Shown here in pieces: positions 1 to 5,610 of a stretch of 5,610 nt of DNA. Both the position numbers and the translations under genes were made by a program. The DNA lies in contig CALEPD010000002.1 of the NCBI GenBank assembly GCA_937910265.1, forward strand, positions 1-5,610, in the 5' to 3' direction. Below the pieces are notes generated by a model. The model did not search any database. It was not told where the DNA came from and saw only the letters and a program-made list of their open reading frames with translations. This DNA comes from an uncultured Bacteroidales bacterium (GTDB taxonomy: Bacteria; Bacteroidota; Bacteroidia; Bacteroidales; P3). Every line of letters starts with the position of its first letter. Position 1 is the first letter of the stretch.

Positions 1-14
1 TAGGAAGAAGCAGA

Positions 15-1031
15 ATGCTTCCCCCGCTTCCGGAAAGGATGCGTCCCCATAGTCTCGACGGCTATGTGGGACAGCGCCATCTTATCGGTGAGGGATGTAT
101 TCTCAGAAATATGATCGAGAGTGGAAATCTCTCATCCTTCATCCTGTGGGGCCCTCCGGGGGTAGGCAAGACTACCCTTTCGCGTATCGTGGCCCAGTCG
201 CTCGGCAGGGAGTTCTACACCTTGTCGGCTGTCAGTTCCGGTGTCAAGGATGTCAGAGACGTGATTGACAAGGCCAGGTCAAATTCAATCTTTTCGAGGG
301 GTCTGTCCCCCATCCTGTTCATTGATGAAATCCACAGGTTCAACAAATCTCAGCAGGATGCACTTCTGGGTGCAGTAGAAGACGGTACTATAGTTCTTAT
401 CGGAGCCACTACAGAAAACCCTTCGTTCGAGGTCATAACACCGCTCCTTTCCCGTTGCCAGGTGTTCGAATTCAAGCGTATCACCAACGACGATATTGTT
501 GCCCATTTGGCAAAGGTGGCCACCAGCGAAGGGGTGCAGTATGAGGAGGAGGCCTTGCGTTTTATTGCCAAACGTGCCGACGGCGGCTTGCGCGACGCGC
601 TCTCCACATTCGACCAATTGGTCAACTTCACACGCGGCAACCTCACCTACGAGCTCTGCACGCAGACCCTCAACGAACTGAGCTACGAATATTATTTCCG
701 TCTAATCGAATATTGTCGCACCAACAACATCGCCCAGGCATTGAGCCTCTACAACGAAGTGGTTGACCACGGGTTCGACAGTTTCCATTTCCTCAATGGT
801 TTGAACGAGCACATCCGCAACCTCATGGTGGCCCTCGATCCCATCACTCACAATCTGCTCGAAGTCAACGACGATGCACGCATCCGTTTCGGCGAGCAGG
901 CTGTTACCTGCGGATTGCCTTTGTTGCTCAAATTTCTCGATATCGCATCCGAACACGAATACCGATATGGCACAGCCGCCAACAAACGTCTCTTTGTTGA
1001 GATTTGTTTGATGAAGATGGCCGGCAGTTAG
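15..1031 (+). CDS. rarA-dnaX: Chimeric AAA+ protein: RarA (MgsA) N-terminal ATPase joined to DnaX (Pol III gamma/tau) domain III, ended by an in-frame TAG
   Basis: Residues 1-145 read as RarA, the replication-associated recombination ATPase: the N-terminal ERMRP and GQRHL blocks, Walker A GPPGVGKTT (46-54), Walker B ILFIDEIHRFNKSQQD (100-115, D104/E105), sensor 1 GATTENPSFEV (130-140). From about residue 151 the sequence is instead DnaX of the Bacteroidetes type: FEFKRI, the sensor-2 segment ADGGLRDALSTFDQ (188-201, R193), then the collar helices with YEYYF (224-228) and NKRLFVEI (323-330). The two halves meet at LLSRCQV (144-150), which holds the Arg finger R147 shared by both families. RarA's own C-terminal tetramerisation region and DnaX's zinc-binding ATPase domain are both absent. 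RarA (about 430 aa) and DnaX (about 600 aa) are normally separate genes. ATG at 15 gives the usual short RarA N-terminus behind purine-rich GGAAGAAG, though the frame is open to the window edge. Domain assignment is confident; whether the join is biological is not known. Confidence 0.8.
   Translation: MLPPLPERMRPHSLDGYVGQRHLIGEGCILRNMIESGNLSSFILWGPPGVGKTTLSRIVAQSLGREFYTLSAVSSGVKDVRDVIDKARSNSIFSRGLSPILFIDEIHRFNKSQQDALLGAVEDGTIVLIGATTENPSFEVITPLLSRCQVFEFKRITNDDIVAHLAKVATSEGVQYEEEALRFIAKRADGGLRDALSTFDQLVNFTRGNLTYELCTQTLNELSYEYYFRLIEYCRTNNIAQALSLYNEVVDHGFDSFHFLNGLNEHIRNLMVALDPITHNLLEVNDDARIRFGEQAVTCGLPLLLKFLDIASEHEYRYGTAANKRLFVEICLMKMAGS
444..465 (+). other. RarA-to-DnaX junction at the SRC (Arg-finger) motif
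   Basis: This stretch encodes LLSRCQV, a motif present in both RarA and DnaX. Upstream residues fit only RarA and downstream residues fit only DnaX. Arginine codons are AGG/AGA in 7 of 10 cases before the junction and 0 of 13 from it to the TAG. Leucine CTT goes from 7 of 17 to 0 of 25, and TTG from 1 of 17 to 10 of 25. A join at a conserved motif between sequences of different codon habit fits homology-driven recombination or a k-mer assembly error equally well. Confidence 0.75.
1029..1031 (+). other. In-frame TAG separating the dnaX collar from the dnaX tail
   Basis: The stop lies in the same frame as both the upstream ORF (15) and the downstream ORF (1086). Codons between 1032 and 1085 contain no further stop, so a single substitution such as CAG to TAG would explain the break without any frameshift. 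It falls just after domain III, where a gamma-like product would end. The downstream part also ends in TAG (1692-1694), which argues that TAG is an ordinary stop here. Confidence 0.85.
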
Positions 1032-1085
1032 ATTGCAAGATCGCCTCGCGCGGAACATATAACTTTAGGTGGAATAGAGTGGGCA

Positions 1086-1694
1086 ATGACGCTCCGCTCA
1101 GCTACTCCTCAGCCTGATGCACCCGCTGCACCTCCCGCTGCACCTCCCGCTGCGCCGGCGACCCCCGCGGCACCTGCCACGGCCTCTCCCGAAAGCTACA
1201 ATGTGGTGATATCTCCCGTTACAGGCAATCCCCAGATTAAGCCCTATCTGCCATACAAAGTCAGCGAGGTGGTTCCCCCTCAACCCACCGAAATTGTTGT
1301 TGCCGAAACCAAACGCCTGACACCCGAAATGCTGCCTGGATTGTGGAGTAAATTGTTTGAAAACGAGCAGTGGATGAAAGGCTTGCTCGAGAACGAACGC
1401 AGCGAATTGAAATACCTCTTGCATGGCAAAGAGGTCGAATACAACGATGAGGAGTCGTTTTGGATTATTGCCGACAACTCGTACTACGAAACCCGCATCC
1501 GTCCCTACATGGTTCACATTCTGCACGAACTGCGCCGTCTCAGTGGTGTTGAGTCTCTCAATGCAAAATGCAAGGTCAATTATGTCCAAACCGAATCGGT
1601 TCCTTATTCTGCCAAGGAGAAATTTGAGGCAATGCTTTCGGTCAACCCGGAACTTTTGCGTCTCAGGCGCCTTTTTGACGACATCGACATATAG
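1086..1694 (+). CDS. dnaX: Detached C-terminal (tau-specific) part of DNA polymerase III subunit gamma/tau
   Basis: This 202-residue ORF begins with a low-complexity Ala/Pro linker (residues 8-37) and continues into a folded acidic/aromatic region (about 75-202). It ends with AKEKFEAMLSVNPELLRLRR, the pattern of the last helix in Bacteroidetes DnaX (KF..M...NP.L..L...FD). In a normal gene this tail follows the collar in one polypeptide, and in E. coli the equivalent region of tau contacts the polymerase alpha subunit and DnaB. Here it is separated from the collar only by the TAG at 1029-1031, in the same frame. ATG 1086 is the first standard start after that TAG and lacks a convincing ribosome binding site, so independent translation is doubtful. 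It is best read as the 3' part of a broken or recoded dnaX. The family call rests on the C-terminal motif plus position and is fairly secure. Confidence 0.75.
   Translation: MTLRSATPQPDAPAAPPAAPPAAPATPAAPATASPESYNVVISPVTGNPQIKPYLPYKVSEVVPPQPTEIVVAETKRLTPEMLPGLWSKLFENEQWMKGLLENERSELKYLLHGKEVEYNDEESFWIIADNSYYETRIRPYMVHILHELRRLSGVESLNAKCKVNYVQTESVPYSAKEKFEAMLSVNPELLRLRRLFDDIDI
1122..1157 (+). repeat. 12-bp tandem repeat encoding a PAAP linker
   Basis: Two exact copies of CCCGCTGCACCT (1122-1133, 1134-1145) are followed by a third copy with two changes (1146-1157). Each unit encodes Pro-Ala-Ala-Pro. It sits in the flexible linker of the DnaX tail, so copy number could vary without breaking the frame. 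Confidence 0.85.
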
Positions 1695-1885
1695 TCGTCT
1701 CCCTGCAATCCCACGTTGCGTGCATTCCTTTTTCATTGTCTGCAATCTCCCGGCAGCTTGTCCGCTGCACAAAGAACAGTAAATACATCGAATTTATTGA
1801 TTTCTCCTCAAGTATCGACGGTGTATCTGATACTAAAATACCGCTAATTGCGTTTACTTAAATGGTTTCTACAAATTGGTTTTCG

Positions 1886-1918
1886 TTTGTTTTTGACATT
1901 CTGTCGTTCGTGTGTTTG
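1886..1918 (+). promoter_or_regulatory. Weak Bacteroidetes-type promoter candidate for the antiporter-dapF unit
   Basis: TTTG (1886-1889) is followed after 21 bases by TGTGTTTG (1911-1918), one mismatch from the Bacteroidetes -7 consensus TAnnTTTG. The usual spacing is about 19-21 bases. Transcription would begin near 1925 and leave a leader of about 185 bases with two hairpins. T- and G-rich sequence yields such matches by chance, so this is only a candidate. Confidence 0.25.
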
Positions 1919-1992
1919 TGCGGAAGGAATGAGTATTGCAAGCTATATGGCTGACAGATATGCAGATGGTAACAGGAGACAAAAAGAACCTA

Positions 1993-2010
1993 ATGTTGAT
2001 ACACCAACAT
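1993..2010 (+). other. Short hairpin in the antiporter leader
   Basis: ATGTTG (1993-1998) pairs perfectly with CAACAT (2005-2010) around the 6-base loop ATACAC. It is followed by A-rich rather than T-rich sequence, so it is not a terminator for the + strand. It could be an operator-like palindrome or a leader structure; function unknown. Confidence 0.3.
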
Positions 2011-2069
2011 AACAACAAAAACGTTGATGATTTTGAATTTGTAGTATCCATATTAAAATAATCAATAGT

Positions 2070-2087
2070 AAAGCAATTGTGCTTTTT
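2070..2087 (+). promoter_or_regulatory. Hairpin plus T-run just upstream of the antiporter start
   Basis: AAAGCA (2070-2075) pairs with TGCTTT (2080-2085) around the tetraloop ATTG, with the T-run at 2083-2087 partly inside the stem. It ends about 22 bases before ATG 2110. It resembles a very weak terminator or attenuator, but with only two G-C pairs it may do nothing. The alternative TTG start at 2077 lies in this loop. Confidence 0.25.
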
Positions 2088-2109
2088 ATGGTTGAACAAA
2101 TGTAGCGCT

Positions 2110-3387
2110 ATGTCAGTATTTATATTTCTTGGCCTTTTGATTTTTGGGGCGCACCTTTTTTCGTTTCTCTTCAGCAAAAAGCGGATACCCGATGTGCTGT
2201 TTCTTGTCATCATCGGCATCATCGCCGGCCCTGTCATGAAATGGGTCTCGCCCGAGGATTTGAGCTATGTGGGAGGCGTTTTTTCGTCACTCACGCTGTT
2301 GTTTATCCTTTTCGATAGTGGTATCGACTTGAAATTGGGACAGGTGCAGAAATACTGGGACGGTGTGTTCCAAATCACTATCTTGAGTTTTGTTGTATCC
2401 ATGCTTGTGGCTATGGGTATATCCCGACTGCTGGGCTTTGACACCAAGGTGGCGATGCTCCTGGGTGCCATGCTGGCTGGTACATCGGCCGCCATCGTAA
2501 TTCCGTTGACCCGCCAGCTGGCGGTAAGCAGCCGTACAGTGGTGCTTCTTACACTCGAATCGGCCATCAGCGGCGTGCTGAGCATTGTGGTGTCGTTGGC
2601 CATCATCGAGAGTTTCAAAATGGGTGAGATGAGTGTCGGCATATTGGTGGGTAAGGTTTTGGCGTCGGTGCTCCTGGCATTGGTCATCGGTGTTATTGGC
2701 GGTATAGTTTGGGCTTCGTTGCTCGACCGAATCCGCACCATGCGCAACTCCATGTTCCTTACTCCGGCGTTTGTATTCATACTCTACGGCATCACCGAAA
2801 CATTGGGCTATAGCGGCGCCATCGCTTCGTTGGCATTCGGCATCGTTTTGGGCAATATCGATTACTTCGAGTTCTCTTTCCTCAGCAAGATGAAACTGCA
2901 GAAGATGCGCCCGCTCGACGACAACGAACGGAGTTTCTTCAGCGAGTTGGTTTTCATTTTCAAAACCTTCTTCTTCGTCTATGTCGGAATCTGCATACCG
3001 TTCAACAACGCCAAGATGTTTTTGTACGGTTTCTTTATCGCTGTGGCCCTCTATGTCGCACGCTTTGTGTTGATAGCTATCGTGGGACGTAAAAACAGCA
3101 AACAAGACCGACTTGTGGTGTCGATGATGATACCCAAAGGATTGGTGGCAGCTGTTTTGGCCGCTATGCCCGAACAGGTCAATTCGTCGCTCGGCTACAA
3201 CCTCATACCCTGGGCTTCGCAAATGAAGTCGGTGGCCTATGCAGTTATTTTCTTCTCAATCTGCATCTGCTCGATATTGGTGATTGTAAACCGCAATAAA
3301 TTGGTTAAATCGGATGGGACTGAAGCCGACGAAACCGACGGCGACCTGCTTGAAGCCGTGGCAAAAAAAGAAACTGACAAAGTATGA
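2110..3387 (+). CDS. CPA1-family cation:proton (Na+/H+) antiporter, inner membrane
   Basis: The 425-residue protein has about 12-13 hydrophobic segments (near 3-21, 27-43, 55-68, 86-108, 112-133, 142-166, 177-203, 217-232, 235-250, 281-297, 303-325, 335-353, 371-394) and a charged cytoplasmic tail (395-425). Family marks are KRIPDVL (24-30), the unwound-helix motif GTSAAIVIPL (124-133), LESAISGVLSIV (149-160), E..GYSGAIASLAFGIVLGN (230-249) and IPKG (341-344). Such carriers exchange cytoplasmic Na+ or K+ for protons. I chose ATG 2110 because the protein then begins directly with the first membrane helix; TTG 2077 would add 11 unsupported residues. There is no clear Shine-Dalgarno. Position 155 is Gly, where related proteins as I remember them carry an acidic residue in the ion-binding helix. 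Its stop overlaps the dapF start. The exact substrate cannot be read from sequence. Confidence 0.88.
   Translation: MSVFIFLGLLIFGAHLFSFLFSKKRIPDVLFLVIIGIIAGPVMKWVSPEDLSYVGGVFSSLTLLFILFDSGIDLKLGQVQKYWDGVFQITILSFVVSMLVAMGISRLLGFDTKVAMLLGAMLAGTSAAIVIPLTRQLAVSSRTVVLLTLESAISGVLSIVVSLAIIESFKMGEMSVGILVGKVLASVLLALVIGVIGGIVWASLLDRIRTMRNSMFLTPAFVFILYGITETLGYSGAIASLAFGIVLGNIDYFEFSFLSKMKLQKMRPLDDNERSFFSELVFIFKTFFFVYVGICIPFNNAKMFLYGFFIAVALYVARFVLIAIVGRKNSKQDRLVVSMMIPKGLVAAVLAAMPEQVNSSLGYNLIPWASQMKSVAYAVIFFSICICSILVIVNRNKLVKSDGTEADETDGDLLEAVAKKETDKV
3384..3387 (+). promoter_or_regulatory. ATGA stop/start overlap coupling the antiporter gene and dapF
   Basis: The antiporter TGA (3385-3387) overlaps the dapF ATG (3384-3386). 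No Shine-Dalgarno precedes it, only A-rich sequence, so dapF translation probably depends on ribosomes finishing the antiporter gene. This makes the two genes one transcription unit. Confidence 0.8.
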
Positions 3388-4184
3388 CTAAATTGAAATT
3401 TTGGAAATTCGACGGCGCCGGCAACGATTTTGTGTTGCTCGATGTGCGCGATGCTTCCCCTCAGCTCTCTGTAAAACAGGTGGCCATGATGTGTCACCGT
3501 CGTTTTGGTATCGGCGCCGATGGCTTGATGACGCTCGGCCCTGCAGTATCCAACGACACCGATTTCGAAATGAAATACTACAACTCCGATGGCAGGTTGG
3601 GCTCTATGTGCGGCAATGGCGGACGTTGTATTGCCGCCTTCGCCCATATACTCGGCATCGGCGATGATTCGCGTGCCCTGCGTTTCGTGGGTTACGACGG
3701 ACTGCACGAGGCCGAGATGCTTGTGTGGGACAATCAGTCGAATGTAGGCATTGTGAGATTGGGCATGCGCGATGTGCCCCGCAACGAGGTCCGAAAGTGC
3801 CTCGACGGATGGTTTCTCGATACCGGATCGCCTCACTATGTGCAGCGCGTCTCCGATCTGGCACATTACGACGTCGAGTCGGAAGGTCGCCGCATCAGGA
3901 ACATTGCCACCGAATTTCCCGAAGGCACCAATGTCAACTTCATCGAAGACCGCGATGACGGTGTGCTGATGGTCCGCACCTACGAACGCGGAGTGGAAGC
4001 CGAAACCTGGGCTTGCGGCACCGGTGTTACCGCTTGCTCCATAGTCTCCGGCAACCGCAAGCTGGTTACCCGTGGTGGCGATTTCAGGGTCGACTTCAAT
4101 GTGTCCGATTCTCACTACAACCAAGTAAAGCTCACAGGCCCTGTCTCGCTCAACTTTGTGGGCGAATGGCAACTGGCCGATTAA
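3384..4184 (+). CDS. dapF: Diaminopimelate epimerase
   Basis: DapF interconverts LL- and meso-2,6-diaminopimelate in the cytoplasm, without a cofactor, using two cysteines as acid and base. The product feeds lysine synthesis and peptidoglycan cross-links. At 266 residues it is of normal family length. Visible motifs are FDGAGNDFVLLD (9-20), the first catalytic cysteine C76 in SMCGNGGRC (74-82) preceded by YYNSDGR (65-71), TGSPHYV in the middle of the chain, GTNVNFIE, and ERGVEAETWACGTG (201-214) with the second catalytic cysteine C211. Both catalytic Cys and the substrate-binding Asn and Glu-Arg positions are present, so the enzyme should be active. The start is fixed by the ATGA overlap with the antiporter gene. 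A 43-base gap follows before ligA. Confidence 0.96.
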   Translation: MTKLKFWKFDGAGNDFVLLDVRDASPQLSVKQVAMMCHRRFGIGADGLMTLGPAVSNDTDFEMKYYNSDGRLGSMCGNGGRCIAAFAHILGIGDDSRALRFVGYDGLHEAEMLVWDNQSNVGIVRLGMRDVPRNEVRKCLDGWFLDTGSPHYVQRVSDLAHYDVESEGRRIRNIATEFPEGTNVNFIEDRDDGVLMVRTYERGVEAETWACGTGVTACSIVSGNRKLVTRGGDFRVDFNVSDSHYNQVKLTGPVSLNFVGEWQLAD

Positions 4185-4197
4185 GGTTTCATCTCTG

Positions 4198-4208
4198 TTT
4201 TTTTTTTT
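4198..4208 (+). repeat. Run of 11 T between dapF and ligA
   Basis: Eleven consecutive T lie 14 bases after the dapF stop and 19 bases before the ligA start. I see no strong stem directly upstream, so it is not a standard intrinsic terminator. Homopolymers this long are prone to slippage and to sequencing length errors; being intergenic, it breaks no reading frame. Confidence 0.7.
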
Positions 4209-4227
4209 GATTTATACGCTATAAGCC

Positions 4228-5610
4228 ATGCAGATTGATTTGTTTGATATGTTGGAAAACGAGGATGCCAAACTTCGTATGAAGGAACTCGAACAGCTGA
4301 TCGACCGTTATAACTACGAATACTACATGAACGACACCTCGTTGGTGAGCGACAGCGAATTCGATGCACTGCTGGCCGAATTGACCCAACTCGAACAGTC
4401 GCATCCATATTGGGCTTCACCGGTTTCTCCCACCAAAAGGGTAGGGGGCGAGGTGAACAAAAACTTCGCTCAGGTCGAGCACCGCTATCCAATGCTCTCA
4501 TTGGGCAACACTTACAGCATAGCCGAAATCGAAGATTTTGAATCACGTTGCCGCAAACTGTTGGGCGACGTGCAGTTCGACTATACCTGCGAATTAAAGT
4601 ACGATGGTGTTGCCATCGGGTTGACCTACATCGACGGTCAGCTTACAAAGGCTGTCACACGCGGCAACGGTGTTGTGGGCGACGACATCACCAGCAACGC
4701 CAAAACCATACGCACCATCCCGCTGCGTCTGCAGGGCGATTATCCCCATGAATTTGAGGTGAGGGGAGAGGTCATCTATCCTTTCGATGCCTTCGAGTCG
4801 ATGAACAGCCAACGCGAAGCCGATGGCGAGCTGCCCTTCGCCAACCCACGCAATGCCGCTTCCGGTTCACTCAAACTGCAAGATTCGCGCGAGTGTGCCA
4901 AGCGTAAACTTCAGTTCTGCTCCTATTTCTTAATGCAGGACCCCAAGATGCAATTGTCTGCCAACACCGAAAGCCATTTCGCACGCCTCCAATGGTTGCG
5001 ACAGATGGGTTTCGATGTGCAGCCTCACATAAAAGTGTGCCGCGATATCGATGAGATTAAGGCCTATATCGACTATTGGGACAAAGCCCGTTGGCAGCTG
5101 CCTTACGCCATCGACGGCATCGTCATAAAAGTCAATCAGGTGCAACTATGGGATGCAATGGGTGCCACCGCCAAGTCTCCACGATGGGCCATTGCCTACA
5201 AGTTCAAGGCCGAACGTGTTTCCACGCTTCTCGAAGGTGTGAGCTATCAGGTGGGACGTACCGGTGTGGTGACTCCCGTGGCTAACCTTACCCCTGTATG
5301 GCTTGGCGGCACCACTGTGCGCAGGGCCACACTCAACAACGCCGACTTCATCGAAAAGATGGATATCTGCCAGGGCGACTCGCTCTTCATCGAAAAAGGA
5401 GGCGAGATTATACCCAAAGTGGTGGGTGTCGATTACGATAAACGCCAACTCGATGCCACTCCCTTGGGCTATGCCACCCATTGCCCTATTTGTCACACAC
5501 CTTTGGTGCGCACCGACGGCGAATCGGGATTCTACTGTCCCAACCAGGATGGCTGTGCTCCTCAGATTATAGGCAAACTTGAGCATTTTGTAAGCCGCAA
5601 GGCCATGAAT
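4228..5610 (+). CDS. ligA: NAD-dependent DNA ligase, 3' end beyond the window
   Basis: LigA seals 5'-phosphate/3'-OH nicks, using NAD+ to adenylate itself, in Okazaki fragment joining and repair. The 461 codons present cover domain Ia (YNYEYYMND near 29-37), the nucleotidyltransferase core with adenylated lysine K124 in ELKYDGVAI, TRGNG (144-148), the VRGEVI block, FANPRNAASGSLKL, motif IV AIDGIVIKV (D296, K301), motif V PRWAIAYKF (K325), and the OB fold around VGRTGVVTPVANL. The zinc finger has C419, C422, C437 and C443. The frame is open to the last base; about 200 residues (helix-hairpin-helix and BRCT domains) should follow. ATG 4228 is preceded by an in-frame TAA at 4222-4224, so the start cannot be further upstream; ATG 4249 is a less likely alternative. 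N147 replaces the Asp more usual in TRGDG; otherwise the catalytic set looks intact. Confidence 0.96.
   Translation, partial: MQIDLFDMLENEDAKLRMKELEQLIDRYNYEYYMNDTSLVSDSEFDALLAELTQLEQSHPYWASPVSPTKRVGGEVNKNFAQVEHRYPMLSLGNTYSIAEIEDFESRCRKLLGDVQFDYTCELKYDGVAIGLTYIDGQLTKAVTRGNGVVGDDITSNAKTIRTIPLRLQGDYPHEFEVRGEVIYPFDAFESMNSQREADGELPFANPRNAASGSLKLQDSRECAKRKLQFCSYFLMQDPKMQLSANTESHFARLQWLRQMGFDVQPHIKVCRDIDEIKAYIDYWDKARWQLPYAIDGIVIKVNQVQLWDAMGATAKSPRWAIAYKFKAERVSTLLEGVSYQVGRTGVVTPVANLTPVWLGGTTVRRATLNNADFIEKMDICQGDSLFIEKGGEIIPKVVGVDYDKRQLDATPLGYATHCPICHTPLVRTDGESGFYCPNQDGCAPQIIGKLEHFVSRKAMN

Larger units (their letters stand above)
1695..2109. other. Intergenic region without a recognisable gene
   Basis: About 415 bases lie between the dnaX tail and the antiporter start. 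They are more AT-rich than the flanking genes, especially after 1770. I see two short hairpins (1993-2010, 2070-2085) and one weak promoter candidate. I see no tRNA, no terminator with a clear stem and T-run after dnaX, and no open frame with a recognisable product. An open minus-strand frame from 2237 to 1869 is mostly antisense to the antiporter start and resembles nothing I know. Confidence 0.6.

Noticed and set aside
1029..1694. Genome-wide reassignment of TAG as a sense codon.
   Set aside because: The DnaX tail ends at its expected C-terminus with TAG (1692-1694), no other gene in the window has an internal TAG, and the lineage is not known for this.
1753..1768. Inverted repeat GCAGC / GCTGC after the dnaX tail as a terminator.
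   Set aside because: The stem is only 5 bp and is followed by A-rich sequence with no T-run on either strand.
1811..1834. Inverted repeat AGTATC / GATACT as an operator or terminator.
   Set aside because: Six pairs across a 12-base spacer in AT-rich DNA is within chance expectation, and no T-run follows.
2077..2109. Antiporter start at TTG 2077.
   Set aside because: It adds 11 residues that do not look like family sequence and lies in a small hairpin; ATG 2110 begins directly at the first membrane helix.
3361..3390. Slippery heptamer A AAA AAA near the antiporter 3' end (3363-3369), in the correct codon phase for -1 frameshifting and with dapF in the -1 frame.
   Set aside because: After a -1 slip the ribosome reads AGA AAC and then meets TGA at 3375-3377, before the dapF start, so no antiporter-DapF fusion can form.
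2287..4172. Two long minus-strand open frames (3222 to 2287 and 4172 to 3237), each about 311 codons.
   Set aside because: Both are antisense shadows of the antiporter and dapF genes; their His/Gln-rich translations show no recognisable domain.

Overview
The window looks like chromosomal DNA from a Bacteroidetes bacterium, probably order Bacteroidales. The tail of the DnaX protein, its helical collar, the NAD-dependent ligase and the DapF protein all read like Bacteroidales versions. The starts have no convincing Shine-Dalgarno sequence and tend to sit behind A-rich leaders, as is usual in that phylum. This is recognition from memory; no search was run. All supported genes are on the + strand.

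Region 1 (1-1694) is the unusual part. The ORF at 15-1031 begins as the AAA+ ATPase RarA (MgsA) and changes, at the shared Arg-finger 'SRC' motif near nt 444-465, into domain III of the DNA polymerase III gamma/tau subunit DnaX. Arginine and leucine codon use changes at the same place. The DnaX part stops at an in-frame TAG (1029-1031). The same frame then stays open through a Pro/Ala-rich linker and the Bacteroidetes DnaX C-terminal domain (1086-1694). So dnaX appears with a replaced ATPase domain and a nonsense codon between a gamma-like and a tau-like part. This could be a real chimeric or broken gene, or an assembly chimera close to a contig end. The sequence alone does not decide.

Region 2 (1695-2109) is about 415 bases of AT-richer intergenic DNA. 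It holds two small hairpins and one weak Bacteroidetes-type promoter candidate, with no convincing gene.

Region 3 (2110-5610) is a compact co-directional run. It contains a CPA1-type cation:proton antiporter, then dapF (diaminopimelate epimerase) overlapping it by the 4-base ATGA, then after 43 bases ligA (NAD-dependent DNA ligase), which runs off the window end. These genes cover cation/pH homeostasis, lysine and peptidoglycan precursor synthesis, and DNA replication and repair. The antiporter appears to lack an acidic residue in its ion-binding helix. I see no mobile element, CRISPR array, tRNA or rRNA.
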